DNA of 41,929 nucleotides. Origin: Mesorhizobium sp. ORS 3359. GTDB taxonomy: Bacteria; Pseudomonadota; Alphaproteobacteria; Rhizobiales; Rhizobiaceae. The notes below the pieces were generated by a model, which worked only from the letters and a program-made list of their open reading frames with translations, made no database searches and was not told where the DNA came from. The DNA lies in NCBI GenBank assembly GCA_000824845.1, contig CCNC01000027.1, positions 1 through 41,929 of the forward strand. Direction: 5' to 3'. Below, in pieces: positions 25,603-33,329 of the stretch (position 1 is its first letter; every line of letters begins with the position of its first letter). Position numbers and translations under genes: made by a program.

Positions 25603-25658
25603 GCGACGCATCCACCGGGGCCGTTTCTTAAACCCAATCGAGGTTCTCCCAAGCCCGC

Positions 25659-26756
25659 ATGCCTGCCGAGATCCGCAAGGCCCGCGCGTCAGACGTCGAT
25701 GACCTCGCCGCCATCGAGAAGGCTGTTTTTCCGGGCGACAGGCTCTCGCGCCGCTCCTTCCGCCTGTTCATCGAACGCGAGACCGCCGAGATGCTGGTGG
25801 CCGAGAACGAGGGTCGGGTCGCCGGTTATGCGGTGGTGCTGTTTCGCAAGGGCAGCGGGGTGGCGCGGCTCTATTCCATCGCTGTCGGTCCCTTCTTCGA
25901 ACGGCTCGGCATCGGCCGGCTTCTGCTCGCGGCCGCGGAAGAGGCGGCCTTCGAGCACGACCGTTTGTTGCTGCGTCTCGAAGTGCGCGAGGACAATGAT
26001 CGGGCCATCCGCATCTACGAGCAGGCCGGCTATCGGAAACTCGGCCGCGAGCCCGACTATTATGAGGATGGCGCGACCGCGCTGCGCTACGAAAAGACGC
26101 TGCGCGGCGACACGCCGACCGCAACCAAGGTGCCGTTCTACCAGCAGACCTGCGAGTTCACCTGCGGCCCTTGCTGCCTGATGATGGCGATGGCGAATTT
26201 CGATCGTGGCTTCGTGCCCGATCCGGTCATGGAAATCCGCCTGTGGCGCGAGGCGACCACGGTCTTCATGATGTCGGGTCCGGGCGGCTGCGAGCCTTTC
26301 GGCCTGGCGGTAGCCGGCTATGAGAGCGGGCTCGCCGCCGAGATATTCGTCTCCTTCTACGGCGCGCTGTTCCTGCAGTCGGTGCGGAGCGAGGACAAGC
26401 GTCGCGTGATGGAGCTCGCTCAGGTCGATTTCCGCCGCCGCGCCGAACTCTACGGCATCCCCGTCAAATACCGTCCGTTCGGCATCGGCGATATCCGCCA
26501 AGCCCTCGCTGAGGGCAAGCTGGTGGTGGTGCTGGTCAGCGGCTTCCTTATGTTCGGCAAGAAGGTGCCCCATTGGGTGCTGGCCATCGGCGACGATGGC
26601 GACCATATCCTGATCCACGACCCCTGGGTCGAGGATGAAAGGCAGGAAACCATACTCGATGCCGCGAACATTCCAGTGCCCTACGACATCTTCATGAACA
26701 TGGCGCAGTTCGGCCGCGACGGCTTGCGCGCCGCCATCACTCTGGGAAAACGCTGA
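25659..26756 (+). CDS. GNAT acetyltransferase fused to C39-like peptidase
   Basis: A 365-residue two-domain protein. Residues 1-150 are a RimI-like GNAT domain: EIRKARASDVDDLAAIEKAV, motif A LYSIAVGPFFERLGIGRLLL (71-90) and DRAIRIYEQAGYRKLGREPDYY (114-135). Residues 155-365 are a papain-fold C39-like peptidase (the type grouped as DUF3335/peptidase_C39_like). Its catalytic residues appear complete: Cys169 in EFTCGPCC, His305 in VPHWVLAI and Asp321 in IHDPW. There is no signal peptide or ABC transporter domain, so it is likely a cytosolic peptidase, not a bacteriocin exporter. The RimK-like gene starts three bases after its stop. The combination suggests trimming, acetylation and ligation on a shared peptide; the substrate is unknown. 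Confidence 0.9.
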   Translation: MPAEIRKARASDVDDLAAIEKAVFPGDRLSRRSFRLFIERETAEMLVAENEGRVAGYAVVLFRKGSGVARLYSIAVGPFFERLGIGRLLLAAAEEAAFEHDRLLLRLEVREDNDRAIRIYEQAGYRKLGREPDYYEDGATALRYEKTLRGDTPTATKVPFYQQTCEFTCGPCCLMMAMANFDRGFVPDPVMEIRLWREATTVFMMSGPGGCEPFGLAVAGYESGLAAEIFVSFYGALFLQSVRSEDKRRVMELAQVDFRRRAELYGIPVKYRPFGIGDIRQALAEGKLVVVLVSGFLMFGKKVPHWVLAIGDDGDHILIHDPWVEDERQETILDAANIPVPYDIFMNMAQFGRDGLRAAITLGKR

Positions 26757-26759
26757 ACA

Positions 26760-28223
26760 ATGACCTGGGTAATCCTCACAGGCAGGCAGAACGATCTCGA
26801 TCAGGTGGCCACACCCCACAAGATCATCACCAACCGCGACTATCTCGCGCATCCGGCGCTGTTTCGCGGCCAGCGGCCGAAAGTTATCAACCTGTCGAAC
26901 AATTACGGCTACCAGAGCCGCGGCTACTATGCCTCGCTGCTGGCCGGCTCGCGTGGCCACCGGGTGATCCCGACGGTCGAGACCATGATCGACCTGTCCG
27001 AGCGAAAGCTTTACGAGCACGCGCTGCCGGAGCTCGAGCTTGCCTTGAACAAATGCCGCAAGGACCTCGGCGGGATTTTTCCGGCGAAGGTCGCGATCTT
27101 CTTCGGCATCGGCCCGTCGAAAGTATGGGACCGTTTCGCCAAGCTGTTGTTCGACTGGTTCCGCGCGCCGGCGCTCGAGGTGCACATCAAGGACAGCGCC
27201 GAATGGGCCTCGATCCGCAAGATCGGCTTCCTGCCGCTCGCCCGCATGACCGAGGACGAGGAAGAGCTATTCCTGCAATGCCTGGAGACCTACACCAACC
27301 GCGAATGGCGCGACACCAAGGGTCGCACGCCGGCGCGTTACACCTTCGCGACCCTGGTCGACCCGCATGAGGAATTGCCGCCGTCGGAGATTTCCTCATT
27401 GCGCTACTGGGCGAGGATCGCCGAGAAGATGGGCGTCGAAGTCGAGCCGATCACCAGGAAGGACCTCGCCAAGCTCGCCAACTACGATGCGCTGTTCATC
27501 CGCGAGACCACCTCGATCTCCAACCACACCTACCGCTTCGCGCGCCGCGCCCAGCAGGAAGGCATGCCGGTGATCGACGACCCACTGTCGATGATCCGCT
27601 GCACCAACAAGGTCTATCTCAACGAGCTGATGACCTACAACAAGGTGCCGGTGCCGCCGACGGTGATGATCGCCGGCACCTCCGACTTCGAAGTGGCGGC
27701 GCAGACGCTTGGCTTCCCGCTGGTGCTGAAGATCCCGGATTCGTCTTTCTCGCGCGGCGTCAAGAAATGCGAGAACATGGCGGAGCTGACCAAGCTCGCG
27801 ACCGAATGGCTGGAAGATTCCGATCTCCTGATCGCGCAGAAATTCATCCCCACCGAATATGACTGGCGCGTCGGCGTGCTCGGCGGCCAGCCGCTGTTTG
27901 CCGTGCATTACCTGATGGCAAAGAAGCACTGGCAGATCGTCAACCACAAGGCCAGCGGCAAGCCCGACCAGGGCGGCATCAAGACCTTTACACTGAAGCA
28001 GACGCCGCCGCATGTCGTCGAGACGGCTGTGCGGGCGGCAAAATGCATCGGCGACGGCCTCTACGGCGTCGACCTCAAGGAGACCAAGGACGGGGTCTTC
28101 GTCATCGAGGTCAACGACAACCCCAATCTCGATCATGGCTGGGAGGATTCCGGCGAGAAGGACGAGCTCTGGGTGCGGCTGACGCAGTGGTTCCTGGAAC
28201 GTCTGGAGCGGCCGGAGAAGTAG
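26760..28223 (+). CDS. RimK-family ATP-grasp ligase
   Basis: A 487-residue protein. Residues 1 to about 150 match the RimK-like ATP-grasp N-terminal (RLAN-type) domain: WVILTGRQNDLDQ, VINLSNNYGYQSRGYYASLLAGSRGHRVIP. From about residue 230 it is a RimK-like ATP-grasp ligase: DPLSMIRCTNKVYLNEL, the ATP-binding GFPLVLKIPDSSFSRGV (318-334), EYDWRVGVLGG (366-376), and the Mg-binding EVNDNPNLDHG with Glu450, Asn452 and Asn454. Enzymes of this fold join an amino acid to a carboxylate with ATP use. It is co-transcribed with the GNAT-C39 gene (3-base spacing). This is not RimK itself, which is about 300 residues and modifies ribosomal protein S6. Confidence 0.9.
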   Translation: MTWVILTGRQNDLDQVATPHKIITNRDYLAHPALFRGQRPKVINLSNNYGYQSRGYYASLLAGSRGHRVIPTVETMIDLSERKLYEHALPELELALNKCRKDLGGIFPAKVAIFFGIGPSKVWDRFAKLLFDWFRAPALEVHIKDSAEWASIRKIGFLPLARMTEDEEELFLQCLETYTNREWRDTKGRTPARYTFATLVDPHEELPPSEISSLRYWARIAEKMGVEVEPITRKDLAKLANYDALFIRETTSISNHTYRFARRAQQEGMPVIDDPLSMIRCTNKVYLNELMTYNKVPVPPTVMIAGTSDFEVAAQTLGFPLVLKIPDSSFSRGVKKCENMAELTKLATEWLEDSDLLIAQKFIPTEYDWRVGVLGGQPLFAVHYLMAKKHWQIVNHKASGKPDQGGIKTFTLKQTPPHVVETAVRAAKCIGDGLYGVDLKETKDGVFVIEVNDNPNLDHGWEDSGEKDELWVRLTQWFLERLERPEK

Positions 28224-28242
28224 CGGCGGGAGGAGGGGAAGG

Positions 28243-28357
28243 GAACTGAAGAACTGAGATCATAGGAAACGCGGAGCGGATAACGCAAGGACGGATGGTC
28301 CCGAGACACCCCATTCTTCAGTTCCTCAGTTCTTCAATTCCCCAATTCTTCAATTCC
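28243..28357. repeat. inverted and tandem repeat element after the RimK-like gene
   Basis: A left segment (28243-28258) is complementary to 28325-28340 over 16 bases with one G-U type mismatch. The right side continues as 16-base tandem units (28326-28341 and 28342-28357, differing at two positions) built from TTCTTCAATTCC-like words. The 66 bases between are not coding. The layout resembles the heptamer element after rel: purine-rich words on one side and their complement on the other. Confidence 0.75.
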
Positions 28358-28380
28358 TAGTCATCAACCGAGGGAAAAGC

Positions 28381-28653
28381 ATGCTGTTCTTCGTGATCGA
28401 GGATTTTCACGGCGCGGACCGCAAGGAAATCTACCGCCGCTTCCGCGACAAGGGCCGGCTTAAGCCGGATGAACTCGTGGTGCATCACAGCTGGATCGCG
28501 GGTGACATGAGCCGCTGCTTCATGCTGGTCGAAGCCGATGACGCGACGGTGCTGCAGCGCTGGGCCATCGAGTGGAACGACCTGGTCGAATTCGAGATCA
28601 TTCCAGTGGCGACGAGCAAGGATATGGTCGCGGCATTGGCTACGCATCTCTGA
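28381..28653 (+). CDS. DUF3303 family protein
   Basis: A 90-residue small cytosolic protein of the DUF3303 type. It begins MLFFVIEDFHGADRKEIYRR and contains LVVHHSWIAGDMSRCFMLVE and EWNDLVEFEIIPVATSKDM, a ferredoxin-like dimeric alpha-beta barrel pattern. Function is unknown. GAGGGAAAAG precedes the ATG. It lies 157 bases after the RimK-like gene, with a repeat element between, so it may or may not share a transcript. It converges on the Rid-family gene 34 bases away. Confidence 0.82.
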   Translation: MLFFVIEDFHGADRKEIYRRFRDKGRLKPDELVVHHSWIAGDMSRCFMLVEADDATVLQRWAIEWNDLVEFEIIPVATSKDMVAALATHL

Positions 28654-28687
28654 AAGGCTTCGGGGCGCGCAGAGTGCCGTTTCCCCG

Positions 28688-29080
28688 TCAAATGACGGCT
28701 ATCGCGTCGACCTCTATCAGGTAGCCTGGTGACATGATCGCCACGCCGACGATCACATTCGCCGGCTTGTGATCTCCAAACAGCGAAATCTGCTCGGTCT
28801 CGATGATCGGAACATGTTCATCGCGGTTGTATCCCACGATGTAGATCGTGATCTTGCAGACTTGGTCGGGCCGGGCGCCCGCCGCGCTCAGCGCTCGGCC
28901 GAGATTGGCGAATGACAGGCGCGCCTGCGCAGCAAAATCACCGTGCCCGACGAGCTTGCCGTTTGTGTCTTCGGGCTGCTGACCTGAGATGAACACCAGC
29001 TTGGATCCCGTCGCGATGACAACCTGGGTGTACATCTCCGGAACCGGCAGATCTGCCGGATTGATGAGTTCGAGCGACAT
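28688..29080 (-). CDS. Rid-family (YjgF/YER057c) protein, Arg-lacking type
   Basis: A 130-residue protein of the RidA/YjgF superfamily (chorismate-mutase-like trimer). Family features are LVFISGQQPEDTNGKLVGHG, FANLGRALSAAGARPDQVCKI and the C-terminal YLIEVDAIAVI. RidA enzymes use an Arg in the VEVARLP segment to bind the 2-aminoacrylate carboxylate. The aligned segment here is IVGVAIMSP, with no Arg, so imine deaminase activity is doubtful, as in the Rid subfamilies lacking this residue. The ATG at 29080 has AGGAG seven bases upstream and overlaps the LysR stop (TGATG), so the regulator and this protein are translationally coupled. Confidence 0.88.
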   Translation of the reverse strand: MSLELINPADLPVPEMYTQVVIATGSKLVFISGQQPEDTNGKLVGHGDFAAQARLSFANLGRALSAAGARPDQVCKITIYIVGYNRDEHVPIIETEQISLFGDHKPANVIVGVAIMSPGYLIEVDAIAVI

Positions 29081-30090
29081 CAAAGATCTCCTGCTGCTTC
29101 GTTTGACTGAAAAGCGAGGCGGGCGCGAAGGATTGGCGCTCCGTTGCCCGAATTCCCTGAACTACGTCTCGGAGGAAGGGCGCCAAGCGCTGGCGAGTTG
29201 ACCGCGCGCACGCATTCCCCGACCAGCCATTCCCGGAACGCGCCGACGATGTCGCGTCTTGCGCTGCGTTCGGGGATCGTCAGGCAATAGGGCTGGCGCA
29301 GTTCCAGGGATTGCGCGGCGGCCCGCACCAGCTTGCCATCCTCCAGCGCCTGGGCGCAATAGATGCCTTGCGCCAGCGCCACGCCCAGCCCTGAAATGGC
29401 GAGATCGAGTGCTGCCCGCGAGGAATTCGCGGAGAGACCGCGCTGCGCCGCGCGGCCCGGCTCGCTTCCCGCCGCCGCGAACCAGTTGCGCCAAGACGGA
29501 AACGACGCTCCGGTCGGTCCCCAGTCCGTGTGGATCAGCGGCAGGCCCGCAAGGCCGTCGGATACGGTCGCTCGGGCCAGCATCGGCGCGCAGACAGGAT
29601 AGACTGCATCCCTAACGATCTCCTGGGTCGGATGCTGGCGGTAGTGCGGACCGTAGGAAAGGCGGATGTCGATCAATTCATGATCGAAGGGCACCGGATC
29701 GTCGTCGCCTCTCAACGATATATCGGCGGCGCCATGGCCGGCGACGAAGATGGCGAGCCGTTCCGAAAGCCAGCCCATCGCCATGGACGGCGGCACCGAG
29801 ATCACGAGCCTCGGCCGAAACGCCTCGCCGCCGACATCGCGCGCGACGCTGCCGATCTCCCGGAAGGCCATGCTAAGCCTGGGCAGCATCTCCGCGCCGG
29901 CCTCAGTCAGCACGGCCCGCCGGTTGACCCGGTGGAACAGTTGTCGTCCCATCTGCTCCTCGACGGTGCGGATAAGCTGGCTGACGGCCGCGGCCGAGAT
30001 CGACAGTTCCTCCGCCGCGGCGGCAAAGCTGCCTGTGCGCGCCGCCGCTTCGAAGGCCTGAAGTCCGCGCAAGGAGGGAAGGGCGACCAT
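29080..30090 (-). CDS. LysR-family transcriptional regulator (GcvA-like)
   Basis: A 336-residue LysR-type regulator. The winged helix-turn-helix is at residues 1-65: LPSLRGLQAFEAAARTGSFA, SISAAAVSQLIRTVEEQMGR and LFHRVNRRAVLTEAG. The substrate-binding domain (about 90-295) follows, with RPRLVISVPPSMAMGWLSER and ISGLGVALAQGIYCAQ. The GcvA/TrpI-like beginning is seen in many rhizobial regulators. It is divergent from a desaturase gene with 84 bases between. A perfect 10+10 bp palindrome lies there, 8 bases from this start, suggesting that it represses itself and controls the desaturase. The coinducer is unknown. The C-terminal 40 residues after ...VRAVNSPALG look unstructured. Confidence 0.92.
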   Translation of the reverse strand: MVALPSLRGLQAFEAAARTGSFAAAAEELSISAAAVSQLIRTVEEQMGRQLFHRVNRRAVLTEAGAEMLPRLSMAFREIGSVARDVGGEAFRPRLVISVPPSMAMGWLSERLAIFVAGHGAADISLRGDDDPVPFDHELIDIRLSYGPHYRQHPTQEIVRDAVYPVCAPMLARATVSDGLAGLPLIHTDWGPTGASFPSWRNWFAAAGSEPGRAAQRGLSANSSRAALDLAISGLGVALAQGIYCAQALEDGKLVRAAAQSLELRQPYCLTIPERSARRDIVGAFREWLVGECVRAVNSPALGALPPRRSSGNSGNGAPILRARLAFQSNEAAGDL

Positions 30091-30098
30091 GACAATCC

Positions 30099-30123
30099 AA
30101 TAGATAAGCTCACCTTATCTATT
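30099..30123. promoter_or_regulatory. palindromic operator between LysR and desaturase genes
   Basis: A perfect inverted repeat, AATAGATAAG (30099-30108) and CTTATCTATT (30114-30123), with a 5-base centre CTCAC, lies in the 84-base divergent gap. Its symmetry and its T-N11-A-compatible form fit a LysR-type binding site controlling both directions. The assignment is by position and form. Confidence 0.65.
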
Positions 30124-30174
30124 ACGCAGAAATCCTCGTTTTTCGAAAGGTTTCTTTCTAAAGTATCGTGACTC

Positions 30175-31092
30175 ATGAACGCAATCGATCATCACGAAAC
30201 CGTCGACCATCGCCAAGTGATCGCCTCGCTGACGAATGAAGAGCGCGGGCGGCTGACCGGCAAATCGGATGGGCCGGCCCTTGTCCAGTTCGCGCTCCAT
30301 CTCGGCGCGATCGTCGTCCTTGGCGCGCTGATCGCGGCCAAAGTGCCGTTCTGGCCAGTCCTGATGCTGCCGCAGGGCATCCTGATCGTCTTCCTGTTCA
30401 CGCTGCTGCATGAAACCGTGCACCGGACGGCATTCGAAACGCAGTGGCTGAACGATGTGGTCGCGCGCTTCTGCAGCCTGGCGATCGCGCTGCCGGCCGA
30501 CTGGTTCCGCTACTTCCATTTCGCCCATCACCGCTTCACCCAGGATCCGGAAAACGATCCGGAACTGGCCTTCCCGAAGCCCGAGACGATGCGGCAATAC
30601 ATCGTCCACGTCTCAGGCCTGCCGGTGTGGTGGGGCCATTTCAAGACGCTCTACACCAATGCAATGGGGCGCTGCCGGGACAGCTACGTGCCGCCGAAGG
30701 GTCTGCCGAAGGTGAAGGCCGAGGCGCGGGCGATGATCGCCTTCTACGTCATCCCGCTGGCGCTCGCGGTGTGGTTCAATGCGTCGGTGCTGCTTACGGT
30801 CTGGATCGTGCCCGCGCTGCTCGGCCAGCCGTTCCTGAGGCTCTATCTGCTGGCAGAGCACGGCCGCTGTCCCTTCGTCGCCAACATGCTGGAAAACACC
30901 CGCACGACGCTGACCAACTGGTTCGTGCGCAAGCTCGCCTGGAACATGCCTTACCATGCCGAACACCACGCCTATCCCGGCGTGCCGTTCCACCAGTTGC
31001 CGGAATTCCACCGGCTGATCGAGCGGCACCTCAAAGTGGTCGAGTCTGGCTATGTGAGCTTCCATGAGAAGTACGTCGAGACGCTGCGCTAG
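30175..31092 (+). CDS. membrane fatty-acid desaturase/hydroxylase
   Basis: A 305-residue integral-membrane diiron enzyme of the fatty-acid desaturase superfamily. Histidine boxes are HETVH (residues 79-83), HFAHH (115-119) and HAEHH (261-265), with further His in FHQLPEFH. Hydrophobic segments around residues 38-78 and 190-225 would anchor it. The superfamily covers acyl desaturases, alkane and carotenoid hydroxylases; this small form could act on any such lipid, and the substrate is not evident. It is divergent from the LysR gene across a palindromic operator, so it is probably the LysR target. The ATG start has no strong ribosome-binding site. Confidence 0.88.
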   Translation: MNAIDHHETVDHRQVIASLTNEERGRLTGKSDGPALVQFALHLGAIVVLGALIAAKVPFWPVLMLPQGILIVFLFTLLHETVHRTAFETQWLNDVVARFCSLAIALPADWFRYFHFAHHRFTQDPENDPELAFPKPETMRQYIVHVSGLPVWWGHFKTLYTNAMGRCRDSYVPPKGLPKVKAEARAMIAFYVIPLALAVWFNASVLLTVWIVPALLGQPFLRLYLLAEHGRCPFVANMLENTRTTLTNWFVRKLAWNMPYHAEHHAYPGVPFHQLPEFHRLIERHLKVVESGYVSFHEKYVETLR

Positions 31093-31122
31093 CCGACCGA
31101 CGCTTCAGAGAGACAGGGCATA

Positions 31123-33270
31123 TCAGCCTGACTGGCGCTGCAGCGCCTGCGAACGCAGCAGCTGGCTCATGTCGGCCGCTTTGGCCGGCACGCCGATCAG
31201 ATAGCCTTGCGCCTCGCCGCAGCCGGCCTTGCGCAGCATGTCGAGCTGCGCTTCGGTCTCGACGCCTTCGGCGGTGACGGTGACGCCGAGCTCGGCGCCG
31301 AGACCGATCACGGTGCGCACGATCGCCGCCGTGTCGCGTCTGTCGAGGTCTCGGATGAAGGAGCGGTCGATCTTGATCTTGTCGACTGGGAAGCGCCGGA
31401 GGTAGCCGAGCGAGGAATAGCCGGTGCCGAAATCGTCGAGCGCGATGCGCACGCCGAGACCGCGCAACTGGCTGAGCGTCCTCAGCACCGCGTCGCTTTC
31501 GTCCATCATCACCGTTTCGGTGATTTCGAGCTCCAGACGGTTGGCCGGCAGGCCCGAAAAGGCGAGCGCCGAGATCACGCTGCGGGCGAAGCCGCCGCTC
31601 TTGATCTGCGCGGCCGAGACGTTGACGGCCATGCGCATCTCCGGCGGCCAATGGGCGGCCACGCTGCAAGCCTTGCGAAGCGCCCAGTCGCCGAGCTGCA
31701 CGATCAATCCGGTCTCCTCGGCGGCGGCGATGAAGTTTTCCGGCGACACCAGGCCGCGCGATGGCGAGCGCCAGCGCATGAGGGCTTCCGCGCCGACAAT
31801 TTCGCCGGAGCCGATGTTGAGGATCGGCTGGAAATCAAGCTCGAACTCGCGCTTGGAAAGGGCAGCTTCGAGATCCGCTTCAAGCGCGCGGCGCTCCCGC
31901 ATCAGGGCATCCATGCCCGGCTCGAAGAAACGATAGACATTGCGACCTTCGCTCTTGCCCCGGTAGAGCGCCATGTCGGCATTGGTGAGCAGCGTGTCGG
32001 CATCGTGCCCGTCACCGGGATGGAGCGCGATGCCCAGGCTCACGCCCACATGCATTTCGCGTCCCTTGTCGCGATAGGGCTTGCCGACGATCTCGACGAT
32101 GCGCTTGGCGAGCCTTTCGGCGTCGGCGGCGCTCTTGATGCCGGACTGGATGATGGCGAACTCGTCACCGCCGAAGCGGGCCACCACGTCCTTGCTGCCG
32201 CGCACGGCGTGCTGCAGCCGCTTGGCGACGCATTTCAGCAGCCAGTCCCCGGCCGGGTGGCCGAATGTGTCGTTGACGGCCTTGAAGCGGTCGAGGTCGA
32301 GCGAGAGGATCGCCAGCGGCTTGGCCTTGGCCTCGCCGAGCGCCTGGTCCAGCTTTTCGCGAAACATCGAGCGGTTGGGCAGGTTTGTCAGCGTGTCGTG
32401 GTGCGCAAGATGCGTCATGCGCTCTTCGACACGGCGCCGTTCGGTCACGTCCTCGAAGGTCGCCACCCAGCCGCCGCCGGCGAGCGGCCGCCGCAGGACG
32501 AAGAGCGTTCGGCCGTCGACCAGTTCGCGATAGCTCGAACGCGACTGGCCTGCCTCTAGAGCCGCCTTCGTCTTCCCCACCTCGAGGTCGATTTCAACAG
32601 GCATGAAGATACGCAGATCAACGAGTTTCTCCAGCATCTGACCATGCGTCATGCCGAGCGGGAAATCCGCGGCCTTCGCATTGCAAAGGTCCAGGAAGCG
32701 CTGGTTGCGCACGATCAGCCGGCCTTTGGTGCTATACATTAGCAGGCCTTGCGACATGTTGGCCAAAGCAGCGTCGAAGCGGCGGTGCTGCTCGTTCAGC
32801 TCCGCCTCGGCTCGCCGCCGCTCGGTCACGTCCTCATAGATCGAAACCCAGCCGCCGACGGCGATGGGCCGATGGGAAATGACGATGATGCGCCCGTCGG
32901 ACAGGACTTCCTCGTAGGTCGAAGGCCTGGCGCCGTCGATATAGGGCTTGCGGATGGCATGGAGTTCTTCGGCGCTTTGCGAGGCGACGCCGACATCGAC
33001 ACTGTGCTGCAGAATGTCGAAGAATCGGATGCCAGGCTTTACCACCTCGGCGTCGAGGCGGAAGAGATCGATATAGTTTCGGTTGCAGATGATCATCCGC
33101 TCATCGGCGTCGAACATGCACAGTCCATGCGACATGTTCTCGACCGCCGCCGCGAAGCGCTCGTTCTGGGCCCGTAATTCTTCCGCAATCCGCCGTGCCG
33201 GACCGGTAGCGGCCGTTCTTCGCTTGCCGGCGGTGGAAGCCGTCTTGACATGAACGCCAGGCATGAGCAC
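31123..33270 (-). CDS. PAS-PAS-GGDEF-EAL cyclic-di-GMP protein
   Basis: A 715-residue protein of cyclic-di-GMP signalling. Two PAS-type sensory modules (about residues 37-150, with NMSHGLCMFDADERMIICN, and 165-278, with NMSQGLLMYSTKGRLIVRN) precede a GGDEF diguanylate cyclase domain (about 282-450). The active-site FGGDEF (366-371) is intact. An EAL phosphodiesterase domain follows (about 465-705), with GAEALMRW and DDFGTGYSSLGYLRRFPVDK intact. No transmembrane segment is seen, so it is cytosolic. Both catalytic motifs look active, and the net effect may be set by the PAS inputs. The two PAS modules resemble each other and probably arose by duplication. Confidence 0.93.
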   Translation of the reverse strand: MLMPGVHVKTASTAGKRRTAATGPARRIAEELRAQNERFAAAVENMSHGLCMFDADERMIICNRNYIDLFRLDAEVVKPGIRFFDILQHSVDVGVASQSAEELHAIRKPYIDGARPSTYEEVLSDGRIIVISHRPIAVGGWVSIYEDVTERRRAEAELNEQHRRFDAALANMSQGLLMYSTKGRLIVRNQRFLDLCNAKAADFPLGMTHGQMLEKLVDLRIFMPVEIDLEVGKTKAALEAGQSRSSYRELVDGRTLFVLRRPLAGGGWVATFEDVTERRRVEERMTHLAHHDTLTNLPNRSMFREKLDQALGEAKAKPLAILSLDLDRFKAVNDTFGHPAGDWLLKCVAKRLQHAVRGSKDVVARFGGDEFAIIQSGIKSAADAERLAKRIVEIVGKPYRDKGREMHVGVSLGIALHPGDGHDADTLLTNADMALYRGKSEGRNVYRFFEPGMDALMRERRALEADLEAALSKREFELDFQPILNIGSGEIVGAEALMRWRSPSRGLVSPENFIAAAEETGLIVQLGDWALRKACSVAAHWPPEMRMAVNVSAAQIKSGGFARSVISALAFSGLPANRLELEITETVMMDESDAVLRTLSQLRGLGVRIALDDFGTGYSSLGYLRRFPVDKIKIDRSFIRDLDRRDTAAIVRTVIGLGAELGVTVTAEGVETEAQLDMLRKAGCGEAQGYLIGVPAKAADMSQLLRSQALQRQSG

Positions 33271-33329
33271 GCCTTCGGACCGTGACCGAACGCTATACTG
33301 TCGTGGTAGCCGGTTAATTTAGCGTTCTT

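Noticed and set aside
25659..26756. Bacteriocin ABC exporter with C39 domain
   Set aside because: There is no membrane or ATP-binding cassette domain; the peptidase is fused to a GNAT domain instead.
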